Below are positions 7,821-16,066 of a DNA stretch of 40,149 nt, piece by piece (the stretch's first letter is position 1; each line of letters starts with the position of its first letter). Origin of the DNA: Eggerthellaceae bacterium (GTDB taxonomy: Bacteria; Actinomycetota; Coriobacteriia; Coriobacteriales; Eggerthellaceae); NCBI GenBank assembly GCA_017432445.1, contig JAFRJC010000101.1, positions 1 through 40,149 on the forward strand, written 5' to 3'. The notes under the pieces are model-generated. The model searched no databases, had not been told where the DNA came from, and saw only the letters and a program-made list of their open reading frames with translations. Position numbers and translations under genes: made by a program.

Positions 7821-7877
7821 GCGCCCACTTTAGCAGAACGCGCAGGCCCTGCCGTAGAAGATACCGCAGACAAAACG

Positions 7878-7913
7878 ATGCGCCCAAAAGGGAGACTCCC
7901 CTTTTGGGCGCAT
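7878..7913 (-). terminator. Strong hairpin between fakA and recG
   Basis: ATGCGCCCAAAAGGG pairs perfectly with CCCTTTTGGGCGCAT (15 bp, 6-base loop), starting 34 bp after the fakA stop. The following minus-strand sequence CGTTTTGTC is a modest U-tract. The A and T runs are within the stem, so it could act in both directions. Confidence 0.65.
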
Positions 7914-7947
7914 TATGTCATCTCGGTCGGGCTTGCGAGAAACGCAT

Positions 7948-9585
7948 CTACTCCACGGAGAAGATGATCGGGTAGAGCGGTTGCTCGCCGCGATGGGACT
8001 CGACCTCGAGCTCGTCGTAGGTATCCTCGATGCGTTCCACGAGAGCCTCGAGCTGATCGTCGGGGTAGTCCTCGCCAGCCAACAGGGTGCACGTATCGGC
8101 GTCGTCAGCCTCCATCTGCTCGAGAAGCGCCATCACGACGTCCTCCAGAGACGAGCCGACCGCGTCGATGGAGCCGTCGGCGATGCCGATGATATCGCCT
8201 TCGGCAATCGGATCGCCGTTGGCATCGTGCGAATCCTTGATGGCCGTCGTGACCTCGCCCGTCTTTACCTCGGAATACGCCTCGGTCATGGCCTCGATGT
8301 TGTCTTCGAGGCTTGCGGAGGCGTCATAGCCGAACATGGCGGAGAATGCCTGCGGCACGCTCTTGGTGGGCACGACCCCGCATTTCACCTTGGCCAACTC
8401 GGCAGCGCTGTTGGCAGTCATGATGATATTGGAATTGTTCGGCAGGATGATGACCGAATCGGCGTTGCACGCGTTTACGGCGTCGAGAAGGTCTGCCGTG
8501 GAGGGGTTCATCGTCTGGCCGCCGGAAACGACGACGTCGACGCCCAGGCTGTTCAGGATGTTCGCATTGCCCTCGCCCGCAGCGACCGCCACGACGCCGA
8601 AAGGCTTGCGCTCAGCTGCCGCCTGCTCCTTCTCGGCAACGAGCTTCTCGTTGCGCTCGGCGCTCTGAAGGTCCATGTTGTGGATGAAGACCTCGAAGAT
8701 CTGCCCGCGCTCGAGGAAGTACTCCAGCACCTGGTTGGGATGGTTGGAATGCACGTGCACCTTGAACTTGGGGTTGGCGCCCACGCACAGCTCGCAGTCG
8801 CCCATCGTGGACAGGAAGTCGAGCGCTTCTTCGCGGTCGAGCGTCTCGGAGTAGACGAGGAACTCGTTGCAATAACGGTATTCGGAGCCTTCCCAGTCGT
8901 TGAGGTGCTCGATTTCGACTTTGGGCTCTGACGTGGGGCTGAACGTGAACTCGTCGCTCATCGAGCCTTCCTTGCCCAGGAGCGCCGCGACGAAGCCGTC
9001 TATGAGGATGGCCAGGCCGAAACCGCCTGCATCCACCACGTTGTTCTCCTTGAGCACGGCGAGGAGCTCCGGGGTGCGCTGCACCGACGCATAAGCCTCG
9101 CGCACGATCTCGTCGAGCGCCTCGTTCACGTCAAGCTTCTTGCGATGCACGCGCTTGGCGGCGGCAGCCGTATCCTTGAGCACGGTGAGGATGGTGCCCT
9201 CGACCGGCTTGCGGACAGCCTGGAACGACACTTCGACGGCGCGGGCGAAGGCAGCGTCAAGGCTAGCCGCCGAAATCTCGGTGGCGTTGGCTGAGCCTTC
9301 GCACAGACCGCGCAGGATCTGCGAGGTGATGACGCCCGAGTTGCCGCGCGCGCCCATGAGCGCGCCAGTGGTGATGGCGTGGCGCACGTCGGCCGCCGAA
9401 CAGCCCATGGGAAGGGAGCTGATGTTCTTCACAACCGACTCGAGAGTCAGGGACATGTTCGTGCCCGTATCGCCGTCGGGAACGGGAAAGACGTTCAGCC
9501 TGTTGACTTCGTCCTTGCGAGCTGTGAGGTTTTTACTTGCGGCGGCAATTGCGTTGAGCACGTCGTTGCCGGAAAAATCTGCCAT
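7948..9585 (-). CDS. fakA: DAK2 domain fatty-acid kinase, FakA/YloV family
   Basis: In Firmicutes FakA phosphorylates fatty acids carried by a FakB (DegV-family) protein, producing acyl-phosphate for phospholipid synthesis. The 545-residue product matches the family in size. The N-terminal DAK2 kinase domain (about 1-200) has the metal/ATP motif NVFPVPDGDTGTNM (31-44) and GARGNSG (78-84). A middle domain and a C-terminal DegV-like domain (about 300-545, with VVSGGQTMNPST and ILPNNSNI) follow. Acidic residues dominate the C-terminal end. It follows the Asp23-family gene by 57 bp, the same pairing as yloU-yloV in Bacillus. No fakB is in the window, so substrate is inferred from the family only. 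Confidence 0.9.
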   Translation of the reverse strand: MADFSGNDVLNAIAAASKNLTARKDEVNRLNVFPVPDGDTGTNMSLTLESVVKNISSLPMGCSAADVRHAITTGALMGARGNSGVITSQILRGLCEGSANATEISAASLDAAFARAVEVSFQAVRKPVEGTILTVLKDTAAAAKRVHRKKLDVNEALDEIVREAYASVQRTPELLAVLKENNVVDAGGFGLAILIDGFVAALLGKEGSMSDEFTFSPTSEPKVEIEHLNDWEGSEYRYCNEFLVYSETLDREEALDFLSTMGDCELCVGANPKFKVHVHSNHPNQVLEYFLERGQIFEVFIHNMDLQSAERNEKLVAEKEQAAAERKPFGVVAVAAGEGNANILNSLGVDVVVSGGQTMNPSTADLLDAVNACNADSVIILPNNSNIIMTANSAAELAKVKCGVVPTKSVPQAFSAMFGYDASASLEDNIEAMTEAYSEVKTGEVTTAIKDSHDANGDPIAEGDIIGIADGSIDAVGSSLEDVVMALLEQMEADDADTCTLLAGEDYPDDQLEALVERIEDTYDELEVESHRGEQPLYPIIFSVE

Positions 9586-9642
9586 GGTAACTATTTCCTC
9601 CTGCGAGGTTCTCTAATGTCTGTTCTTCGGGATACGGGCCCT

Positions 9643-9990
9643 CTACTTGCGAACCCGCACGTCCTGGATATGCACTTCAACACCCTCTACCGGCACGCGC
9701 GCCTGTTCTTTCAGGGCGAAGTTCACCGCATCGGTGAGGTTCCGCGAAACGGCAGCCATGTTCGTGCCGTACTCCACGACGATGTACAGATCGACGTGCA
9801 CGCCCTCTTCGGTCGTATTCAGCGTGATGCCGCGACGAAGCTTGGACGCAGGCAGGATCTTCGCGATGCCGTCTGCCGGATTCGGCGCCACCATGCCCAC
9901 GACGCCGTAGCATTCCATAGCCGCATGACCGACCATGTCGGCGAGCACTTCGTTGGCCACATGGAGCTTCCCGGGAATAGGATCAGCCAT
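9643..9990 (-). CDS. Asp23/Gls24 family protein (YloU-like)
   Basis: Members are small alkaline-shock proteins, some membrane-associated in cell-envelope stress; the exact role of this one is unknown. The start MADPIPGKLHVANEVLADM is chosen because GGAAG lies seven bases before it; 28 upstream in-frame codons have no support. The 115-residue product has the Asp23 core, including IARE-like VANEVLADMVGHAAMECYGVVGM and VDLYIVVEYGTNM, and ends GVEVHIQDVRVRK as the family does. It is the first gene of the fakA unit, with rpmB divergent on the other side, an arrangement shared with Bacillus. Confidence 0.9.
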   Translation of the reverse strand: MADPIPGKLHVANEVLADMVGHAAMECYGVVGMVAPNPADGIAKILPASKLRRGITLNTTEEGVHVDLYIVVEYGTNMAAVSRNLTDAVNFALKEQARVPVEGVEVHIQDVRVRK

Positions 9991-10047
9991 GGTATCTTCC
10001 TTTCTGCTGAAGGCAGCGGTGCCCCTGCAATTTCGCATAACTGGTAA

Positions 10048-10053
10048 AGTATA
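10048..10053 (-). promoter_or_regulatory. -10 box of a possible asp23-fakA promoter
   Basis: TATACT on the minus strand, 58 bp before the Asp23-family ATG, preceded by TTGCCG at a long 20 bp spacing. The -10 is good and the -35 doubtful. Confidence 0.4.
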
Positions 10054-10074
10054 GCGCATGGCAAGGGAACTCAC

Positions 10075-10307
10075 GGCAACGTCACGATAAAAGCCCCATC
10101 ACATCTCGTCGCATCGCTTCGGGCTGAACACAGCGAGCCGTAAACGCCGTACAGCGAGCCCTGGGTGATGCCGTCGGAATCCTTTGAGAAATGGCCATCT
10201 GAGCTGAACCGGCGTTGTGAAAAACCAATCCGAGGGCGCGTTTTCAGCTTCTCCTTCGCAGCCGCCTCGAGCCTGATGGACATTTTGATGAGGAGGCAAA
10301 AAAAGCT
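10075..10307. other. Intergenic stretch without a convincing gene
   Basis: It lies between the divergent asp23-like and rpmB genes. It contains a 10 bp direct repeat, ACAGCGAGCC, at 10130-10139 and 10151-10160, exactly 21 bp apart (two helical turns). A 70-codon minus-strand frame crosses it and includes the near-repeat GSLYGVYGSL. It has no ribosome site and no recognisable domain, so I do not call it. The stretch could be a structured or decayed sequence. Confidence 0.4.
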
Positions 10308-10335
10308 TTGACGGGGCCTAAACGTGTGCTATAGT
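10308..10335 (+). promoter_or_regulatory. rpmB promoter
   Basis: TTGACG (-35), a 16 bp spacer and TATAGT (-10), with TG two bases before the -10 (extended -10 type). It lies 65 bp before the rpmB ATG. It is one of the two best promoter matches in the window. Confidence 0.8.
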
Positions 10336-10400
10336 TTCTTGGCTAGTTTGGCAAAGGGACGTTTTCCCTCGTAAAATGCGTTACAACGGAGTTGATAGCT

Positions 10401-10592
10401 ATGTCCAAGATCTGTGAAATCTGCGGCAAGAAGCCTGCCGCTGGCCGTAATGTCAGCCACTCGCACCGCGTGACCAACCGTTGGTTCAAGCCCAACATCC
10501 AGAAGATCACCATCCGCGACAAGAGCGGCCATGTGCGCAAGGCCAACGTCTGCACGCGTTGCATGAAGGCCGGCAAGGTCGAGCGCGCCTAA
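10401..10592 (+). CDS. rpmB: 50S ribosomal protein bL28 (zinc-binding form)
   Basis: A 63-residue large-subunit protein starting MSKICEICGKKPAAG. CxxC pairs at 5/8 and 51/54 (CTRC) mark the zinc-binding form; many actinobacteria also keep a Cys-free paralogue under Zur control, which is not seen here. The ATG is preferred over a TTG nine bases upstream because GGAG would directly abut the TTG but is suitably spaced from the ATG. Monocistronic, with its own promoter and terminator. Confidence 0.97.
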   Translation: MSKICEICGKKPAAGRNVSHSHRVTNRWFKPNIQKITIRDKSGHVRKANVCTRCMKAGKVERA

Positions 10593-10618
10593 CCCTCGTT
10601 TTTCAGAGGCGTATTGAG

Positions 10619-10641
10619 AAGCCCGCATTTGCGGGCTTTTT
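10619..10641 (+). terminator. rpmB terminator
   Basis: AAGCCCGC, an ATTT loop and GCGGGCTTTTT form a compact 8 bp stem (6 bp GC-rich) followed by a T-run, 27 bp after the rpmB stop. The opposite strand lacks a comparable T-run. Confidence 0.9.
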
Positions 10642-10668
10642 CTCGTTGGTTTGGCTTAAGAAGCTGGG

Positions 10669-11388
10669 CTATTCGATCACCAGAAGCCGCTTGCAGTTAG
10701 GGCAGGTGCCGAGCGGGGCTTTCGAACGCAACTCGATGAGGCGTCCGCCCTCGATGCCCGTGCGGCACACCCCGCACGTTTCCCCTTCCAGCTTACCCAA
10801 AGCCACTCCGCCCGTCCTGGCCGCCGTCTTGTCGTAAATCGCGATCAAATCATCGGGAAGGCTATCGCGAAGTTCGGAGCGCCTGGCGTTTAGGGCCTTT
10901 ATCTGGTCTATGAGGTTCTGGTCGTCTGCCTCGAAAGCCGCACGCAGGCGTGCCTCCTCGGCTTCGGCGGTTGCGATGCCCCCCTCTAGCTGGGAACGGA
11001 TGCCGCCGACTTTTTGAAGCTGGGCTTCGGCGTCGAGCATCTTGACGGCCAGGTCTTCACGGCGTTTGGCGACGCTGGCCATCTCCTTCGAATGCGATTC
11101 GACCTTTCGGAAATCCGTGCCGGCTGCATCGATAAGTTCCTGAGCACGATCCTGCTTTTCGGCGAGCATGCGATCCTCGTCCTCGAGCATGGTCATCTGG
11201 GCATCGGCCTTCTTCTGCAAAACCATGACCTGGTCGAGTTTCGCCTGAATCTCGTCACGTTTCTTGCGAATCCGCATTACCTGAATACGCTGCGGTAACT
11301 CAGCGCGCTGCTTCTTCAGCTGCATGACCATCAAGTCGATTTTCTGAACCTCTAGCAGGGATTCAAGGTCTTGGAGTTCCGCTTGCAT
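10669..11388 (-). CDS. Coiled-coil protein with C-terminal zinc ribbon (CT398/CdsZ-like)
   Basis: A 239-residue protein. Residues 1-170 are strongly helical with heptad character, rich in Glu, Lys, Gln and Arg. The C-terminus is a zinc ribbon with CGVC (205-208) and CPNC (229-232). The family is widespread and poorly characterised; the Chlamydia member has been linked to type III secretion, but this window has no such system, so I do not transfer that role. It is immediately downstream of a Nif3-like gene, a pairing common across bacteria that suggests a shared housekeeping role, perhaps in nucleic acid or metal metabolism (inference). It converges with rpmB. Confidence 0.85.
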   Translation of the reverse strand: MQAELQDLESLLEVQKIDLMVMQLKKQRAELPQRIQVMRIRKKRDEIQAKLDQVMVLQKKADAQMTMLEDEDRMLAEKQDRAQELIDAAGTDFRKVESHSKEMASVAKRREDLAVKMLDAEAQLQKVGGIRSQLEGGIATAEAEEARLRAAFEADDQNLIDQIKALNARRSELRDSLPDDLIAIYDKTAARTGGVALGKLEGETCGVCRTGIEGGRLIELRSKAPLGTCPNCKRLLVIE

Positions 11389-11440
11389 CGCATGCCCCCT
11401 CTGAGCTAAAAGCTACCGTGAGCTCATTCTACCTCAGATT

Positions 11441-12352
11441 TCACAGGCGTGTAGAATCGTAACATGACCAATTTCTAGCTTGGTCGATGACGCGCACAGC
11501 ATCGGCAGAAACGCCGCTTTCGACCGCCGCCTCAGCGAGTACGGCAGTTAACGGCAGCTCGCTCGCATCATGTCCGAGCTCGATGATGCAAAGGCCAGCT
11601 TGCGAGGCATCGAGGGCCAAATGGTATCCGAGTTCGCCGCATATCAAGCAATCGGTTTTGTTCGCCAAGCACGCTTCCACCACGTTTCCAGCCGAGCCGT
11701 TGGCAAACACGACCGATGCGACCATGCTGCGCCTATCACCCCAAACCCGGGGAGTGCGACCGAACACCGAAGTGCACCGTGCAGCAAGCTGGGCAAGAGA
11801 TAAGGGTGCGTCTTGCGCGCGCACCGAGCACAGATAGCCATATCCCTTTCCTTCGCCTGCGTCTGCAGGCACGGCCATACTCTGGTAATCAAGCTTGAGC
11901 AAGCCCATGAACAGGTTTCGAGCATCATCGGAAACATCAAGGGCCGTGTGGAAGTTCATGAGCGCAACACCGCTTTGCACCGCCTCCCAAACGTTGACGC
12001 CTGGCGAGGTCGCGATTTCGCGGGACGGGGAGATGACCGGCGGTGCGCTCAGGAACGCCGGATGGTGTGTGAGCAGGACATTCGCCCCGCAAGCAGCAGC
12101 AGTGCGAATAGCAGCCTTCGTGACGTCCAACGCTACGCACACGCCCTTGACCGGCTTAGATGGGTCACCGACTAAAAGCCCCATGCAATCCCAGGATTCC
12201 GCATCAGAACGCGGATAGCGTTCCAGCAGGGCTTTTTCAAGAAGCCCCACGGTGAGCGGCAATCCCGCCTGCGCCGGTTTCGCGATGCCGCCCGATGCGA
12301 CGGTGGCCAAGTCGTTGCGTTCGGTTCCCTCGGGTCCCTCGATGGTGATCAT
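11441..12352 (-). CDS. Nif3-like dinuclear metal centre protein (DUF34)
   Basis: The conserved DUF34/Nif3 family binds two metal ions; some members act like GTP cyclohydrolase I type 2, but the true role is debated. Metal-ligand motifs are visible: NVLLTHHPAF, NFHTALDVSDDARN, GELGYH and IIELGHDASELP. The start (MITIEGPEGTER) is set at the ATG at 12352 because GGGAGG lies seven bases before it; a TTG fifteen bases upstream would overlap that ribosome site. The 303-residue product has an N-terminal extension of about 30 residues before the usual domain start (TVGLLEKALLERYPRSDAESWD). It lies 52 bp upstream of the zinc-ribbon gene and is likely co-transcribed with it. Confidence 0.9.
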   Translation of the reverse strand: MITIEGPEGTERNDLATVASGGIAKPAQAGLPLTVGLLEKALLERYPRSDAESWDCMGLLVGDPSKPVKGVCVALDVTKAAIRTAAACGANVLLTHHPAFLSAPPVISPSREIATSPGVNVWEAVQSGVALMNFHTALDVSDDARNLFMGLLKLDYQSMAVPADAGEGKGYGYLCSVRAQDAPLSLAQLAARCTSVFGRTPRVWGDRRSMVASVVFANGSAGNVVEACLANKTDCLICGELGYHLALDASQAGLCIIELGHDASELPLTAVLAEAAVESGVSADAVRVIDQARNWSCYDSTRL

Positions 12353-12501
12353 GATTGCGCCTCCCAATTCCCGGAATAACGGCGAAGGACAGCCCCGGTC
12401 TCGGCAAACCGTTTAGGCAGCCCAATCTATTTCGCTATTCTACGCCTTGAATGCTGCGGACGGCGAATCAATGCGTTCCTAACCGCCGCATGATGCGAAG
12501 G

Positions 12502-13704
12502 TCACCGGATGCATTCCTCGAGCGCCTCGGCAAAACGTTCGAGGTCGTTATGCGAGGTGTAGCGGCCAAACGAGATGCGTAACGCCCCGAAAGCCTCGTC
12601 CCCCGACACGCCGATCGCTTTCAGCACATGACTGGGTTCGAGCGAATGCGATGCGCAAGCCGAACCGCCCGAAACCCCAAAACCCTTCATGTCAAGGCGC
12701 AACACGAGAGTCTCGCTCTCGTAGCCGTCTACAAGCACGTGAACGATGTTGGGAAGGAAGCTGTCGTCTCCTGGCTCGAAAGCTACGGTTGCCCTAACGC
12801 CGTCCATAGCCCCAATCCGCGCATACAGCCAATCGCGCAACTCGCGCTGACGGGCAGATTCGACCTCGACCAAACCTTTGACTGCGTGAAGCGCCGCGGC
12901 AAAGCCTGCGATTCCGCAGACGTTTTGCGTGGTCGAGCGCTTGCCGCCCTCTTGTCCCCCGCCGAGCATCTGGGAGGAGAACGGCGTACGAGCTTTGAGG
13001 TACAGAAGCCCCACGCCCTTGGGCCCCCCGATCTTGTGCGCCGAGAACGACGCGGAATCGACGCCGAGCGCGCCCAGGTTAACGGGCGTCTTGCCCAGTG
13101 CCTGGGTAGCATCGGTGTGGAAGAGGGACCCCCGGTCATGCGAGAGGCGCGCAAGTTCCCCGATAGGCTGGATAGACCCCACCTCGCTATTGGCCATCTG
13201 CACCGAGACGAGCACGGTATTGCCGGATAGTGCCTTCTCGAGCGCTTCGGGGCGCACGAAGCCCTGGCGATCCGGCTCGATATAGACTACTTCGAAACCT
13301 TCGGCCTCGAGTTTGCGCGCCGGCTTGAGCACAGCCTCGTGCTCGACGGCAGTCGTCACGACACGCGGAACGAAATCTCTGCCCTCGGAACGACGACGGC
13401 GCTGGGCTTCGGGTAGCGCAATGCCAACCAGGGCTGCATTGTCGGCTTCGGTGGCACCCGACGTGAAAACGATCTCCCCTGGACGGGACGCACCCAAATC
13501 GGTAGCCATTTGCTTACGCGCCAATTCCATAGCCTCGAAAGCTGCACGCCCTGGTGAATGAAGGGAGTTCGCATTCATTCCGAGCGGTATGTTGGCAAGT
13601 CCAGGCTGCAGGTACGGCTGCATTGCCTCGGCAGCCTCTTCGCACAGCGGCGCCGTGGCAGCCCAATCCAAGTAGGTGTAGTCCTGTGGAACGGACGTCG
13701 CCAT
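12502..13704 (-). CDS. Cysteine desulfurase (NifS/IscS family)
   Basis: PLP enzyme that takes sulfur from cysteine for Fe-S clusters or tRNA thiolation. The 400-residue product shows TSGATEADN (81-89), the PLP-stacking His in EHEA (about 122), HTDATQALGK (196-205) and the Schiff-base Lys224 in SAHKIGGPKG. The persulfide Cys350 lies in SGGSACASHSLEPSHVL. The loop around Cys350 resembles IscS-type enzymes rather than SufS. No iscU or mnmA is adjacent, so the sulfur acceptor cannot be told. It lies 46 bp downstream of rpe. A 149 bp spacer to the Nif3-like gene has no clear terminator. Confidence 0.94.
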   Translation of the reverse strand: MATSVPQDYTYLDWAATAPLCEEAAEAMQPYLQPGLANIPLGMNANSLHSPGRAAFEAMELARKQMATDLGASRPGEIVFTSGATEADNAALVGIALPEAQRRRRSEGRDFVPRVVTTAVEHEAVLKPARKLEAEGFEVVYIEPDRQGFVRPEALEKALSGNTVLVSVQMANSEVGSIQPIGELARLSHDRGSLFHTDATQALGKTPVNLGALGVDSASFSAHKIGGPKGVGLLYLKARTPFSSQMLGGGQEGGKRSTTQNVCGIAGFAAALHAVKGLVEVESARQRELRDWLYARIGAMDGVRATVAFEPGDDSFLPNIVHVLVDGYESETLVLRLDMKGFGVSGGSACASHSLEPSHVLKAIGVSGDEAFGALRISFGRYTSHNDLERFAEALEECIR

Positions 13705-13750
13705 GCTTTACCATCCCCCTCGTCAGACCGTTAAGAAAACCCTGTTCTTC

Positions 13751-14440
13751 TTACGCCTTCAGGCGGGCAGCGTTTCCCAACGCCTCGATCTCGCGAATTG
13801 CCGCCTGCGGGTCCTCGGCGGCATACACGGCGTTGCCGCACACGATGACGTCCGCGCCGGCTGCGCAGACGCGCTCGACCGTCTTGACGCCAATGCCGCC
13901 GTCCACCTCGATCAGCAATCCATCGTTGCCCGCGTCCTTGGCCATCTGGGCCACCTGGGCTACCTTGAGTTCGCTGCCCTCGATATAGCCCTGGCCCGAG
14001 AAACCCGGCTCCACGGACATGACCAGCACCATATCCAGTTCCGCTATCGACTGGGCGAGCACCTCCACCGGCGTGTTCGGTTTCAGGGCCACGCAAGCTT
14101 GGGCACCGCCATCGTGGATCATCTGGATGGCGCGCTCGAGCCATTGCCCCTCGAGCGTCTCCTCGTGCACCGTAATCATGTCAGCACCAGCCTGGATGAA
14201 CCAGGGCAGCTGCTCGAGCGGATTCGCTATCATCAGATGCACGTCAAGCGGCAGCTCCGTAATGCCCTTGAGCTGCTTGACATGGGGAACTCCGATGGTG
14301 AGGTTCGGCACGAAATGCCCGTCCATGACGTCGACGTGGACATAGCCCGCGCCCCCCTGCTCGATCATCCGAATATCCCGCTCAAGATTCATGAAATCCG
14401 CCGACAGAATCGACGGGGCGATTTTAACCGGTTGGAACAT
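13751..14440 (-). CDS. rpe: Ribulose-phosphate 3-epimerase
   Basis: Interconverts ribulose 5-phosphate and xylulose 5-phosphate in the pentose phosphate pathway. The 229-residue TIM barrel shows the family signatures APSILSADF (8-16), HVDVMDGHFVPN (35-46, metal and catalytic Asp), VEPGFSGQG (about 143-151) and EVDGGI (about 178-183). GGGGGCATC precedes the ATG. A TAGAAT -10-like box lies about 50 bp upstream on the minus strand. A cysteine desulfurase gene follows in the same direction; the link is probably only transcriptional. Confidence 0.97.
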   Translation of the reverse strand: MFQPVKIAPSILSADFMNLERDIRMIEQGGAGYVHVDVMDGHFVPNLTIGVPHVKQLKGITELPLDVHLMIANPLEQLPWFIQAGADMITVHEETLEGQWLERAIQMIHDGGAQACVALKPNTPVEVLAQSIAELDMVLVMSVEPGFSGQGYIEGSELKVAQVAQMAKDAGNDGLLIEVDGGIGVKTVERVCAAGADVIVCGNAVYAAEDPQAAIREIEALGNAARLKA

Positions 14441-14542
14441 GATGCCCCCAATGCCGCTCTCGATAGATACAAGCCCATTCTAGCGCATGCGCTCCCGCTA
14501 TAAACCTGACAGGGAATCTCCCCTTGCCGGGTTTGCGCACAG

Positions 14543-15004
14543 TTAGAGCCCCTTCGCCTCGAGAGCCTGGAACGCGCGGTAGATGTTGGCCTGCTTGCCC
14601 GTAGCATTGGGAGCGAGCGCGCGATGGGAGGGCACGAAGGGCGCGAGCTTGTTCTGGCGGATGGCCGTGCCAACCGAACGGTGCGCTCCGGGTTTCCCCA
14701 ACGCCTCGGCGATATCTGCCGCCGTACGCGTCTCGGCATAGGGAATTGCGCAAAGCTCGGTCCAAACCGCCTTCTGGAACGCACTTCCCTGCAAATCGAG
14801 CGCCACGGTGAAATCGCGGCGCTTGCCCACGAGGTATTCTTGCAGCTGCGTGGCGGCTTCGTTCGTAATCGCCGAAGCAACGCATACTCCCTCAAGTGCC
14901 TGCTGGCTAAACGAAACTTCGGCAATCCCATGCCTGGTGGCGCGCAGGGTCACCGGCCCATGGGGCGTCGCATAGGTAAAGTATGTCGATTGCTCCTTGG
15001 CCAT
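14543..15004 (-). CDS. MGMT/Ogt-like protein lacking the acceptor cysteine (alkyltransferase-like)
   Basis: The 153-residue product matches the DNA-binding domain of O6-alkylguanine-DNA alkyltransferases. It has GSAFQKAVWTELCAIPYAET (72-91), ALGKPGAHRSVGTAI with the Arg finger, and the Asn of the hinge (RQNK). The active-site motif PCHR is here PSHR, with Ser126 (codon TCC, bases 14627-14629) replacing the methyl-accepting Cys. The conserved Tyr after the ET motif is also absent (ETRTAADIA). Without the Cys it cannot perform suicidal transfer. Known alkyltransferase-like (ATL) proteins have Trp or Ala there and flag lesions for nucleotide excision repair, so an ATL-type role is possible but inferred. 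It lies 21 bp downstream of gpsA. Confidence 0.85.
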   Translation of the reverse strand: MAKEQSTYFTYATPHGPVTLRATRHGIAEVSFSQQALEGVCVASAITNEAATQLQEYLVGKRRDFTVALDLQGSAFQKAVWTELCAIPYAETRTAADIAEALGKPGAHRSVGTAIRQNKLAPFVPSHRALAPNATGKQANIYRAFQALEAKGL

Positions 15005-15025
15005 GCCAACCCGACAACCAATACC

Positions 15026-16021
15026 CTAGTAGAACTCCGGCTTCAACGAACGCGAGGCCAGAAGAGTGGCGATTTCGCGAGGCTCGACATGATCCCAGAC
15101 CATGCTGCGAACGACATCGGTAATCGGAAGCTCAACTTGATAGCGCTTCGAGAGCGTTCCCAACGTGAGGCAGGCCTGCGCGCCCTCGACGACCATGCGC
15201 TTGCGGGCTTCGAACTCCTCAACGGTCTCCCCCGCCGCCAACGCCTCGCCGAACGTTCGGTTGCGCGAATGGCGCGACATGCACGTGGCGATGAGGTCGC
15301 CGGTGCCGGCAAGCCCCATGCACGTCATGGGATTGCCGCCTGACGCGGCGATCAACCTGCTCATCTCTGCTTGACCACGCGTCATCAGCATGGCCGCCGT
15401 ATTGTCGCCGTAACCCAGCCCGTACGCCACGCCCACCGCGATGGCGATGACGTTCTTGAAGGCCGCGCACAGTTCCACGCCCATGACGTCGTCGCTCGTA
15501 TACACCCTAAACGCCTCGGAAGCCAGCAGCTGCTGGAAAAACTCGGCGGTCTGGGCCGAGTCGCTCGCCACCACGGTGCCTGCCGCCACGCCCTTGACGA
15601 TTTCCTCGGCATGGTTGGGTCCTGACAGGGCCGCTATGCGCGCCGGGTTGCCGAGCACCTCCTCGAACACCTGCGTGGGAACGAGACCCGTATCCAATTC
15701 AACGCCCTTGGAGCACACGAGAATGGGCACATCGGGGAAAACGAACGGAGCAAGCGATTCCGCTGTCGAGCGCACGTATTTGGACGGCGTTACCGAGATG
15801 ATGGCCTCGGCGCCGCCGACGGCCTCCTCGACCGAAGACGTCGCATGCACACGCGGATCAAGATCTGCGTCTTTCAGGTAATCGGGATTGCGATGGTCGC
15901 GGTTGATGGCGCTGGCCACCTCGGGCCTGCGCGCCCACAAGACGACATCATGACCATTTGTGGCAACTACTTGGGCTAGCGCTGTTCCCCACGAGCCTGC
16001 GCCGATAACTGTAACGTTCAT
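15026..16021 (-). CDS. gpsA: Glycerol-3-phosphate dehydrogenase [NAD(P)+]
   Basis: Reduces dihydroxyacetone phosphate to sn-glycerol 3-phosphate, the backbone for phospholipids. The 331-residue product begins MNVTVIGAGSWGTALAQVVA with the Rossmann glycine motif. It contains the catalytic Lys region CAAFKNVIAIAVG, the substrate segment GLAGTGDLIATC, and SRNRTFGE near the C-terminus. The ATG at 16021 is preferred to a GTG two codons earlier because TTGGAG is spaced correctly for it. It directly follows plsY (45 bp), which uses its product, so the two form a lipid-entry pair. Confidence 0.97.
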   Translation of the reverse strand: MNVTVIGAGSWGTALAQVVATNGHDVVLWARRPEVASAINRDHRNPDYLKDADLDPRVHATSSVEEAVGGAEAIISVTPSKYVRSTAESLAPFVFPDVPILVCSKGVELDTGLVPTQVFEEVLGNPARIAALSGPNHAEEIVKGVAAGTVVASDSAQTAEFFQQLLASEAFRVYTSDDVMGVELCAAFKNVIAIAVGVAYGLGYGDNTAAMLMTRGQAEMSRLIAASGGNPMTCMGLAGTGDLIATCMSRHSRNRTFGEALAAGETVEEFEARKRMVVEGAQACLTLGTLSKRYQVELPITDVVRSMVWDHVEPREIATLLASRSLKPEFY

Positions 16022-16066
16022 GCACACTCCAATTCGCTTGTGCCTGACAGGAAAGAGAGGAGAACA

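Noticed and set aside
10071..10283. A 70-codon minus-strand frame between asp23 and rpmB
   Set aside because: No ribosome site, no recognisable family; only peptide repetition that mirrors the DNA direct repeat.
12353..12501. A possible RNA gene in the spacer between the Nif3-like and cysteine desulfurase genes
   Set aside because: At 149 bp it is too short for RNase P RNA or tmRNA and shows no cloverleaf or known core motif.
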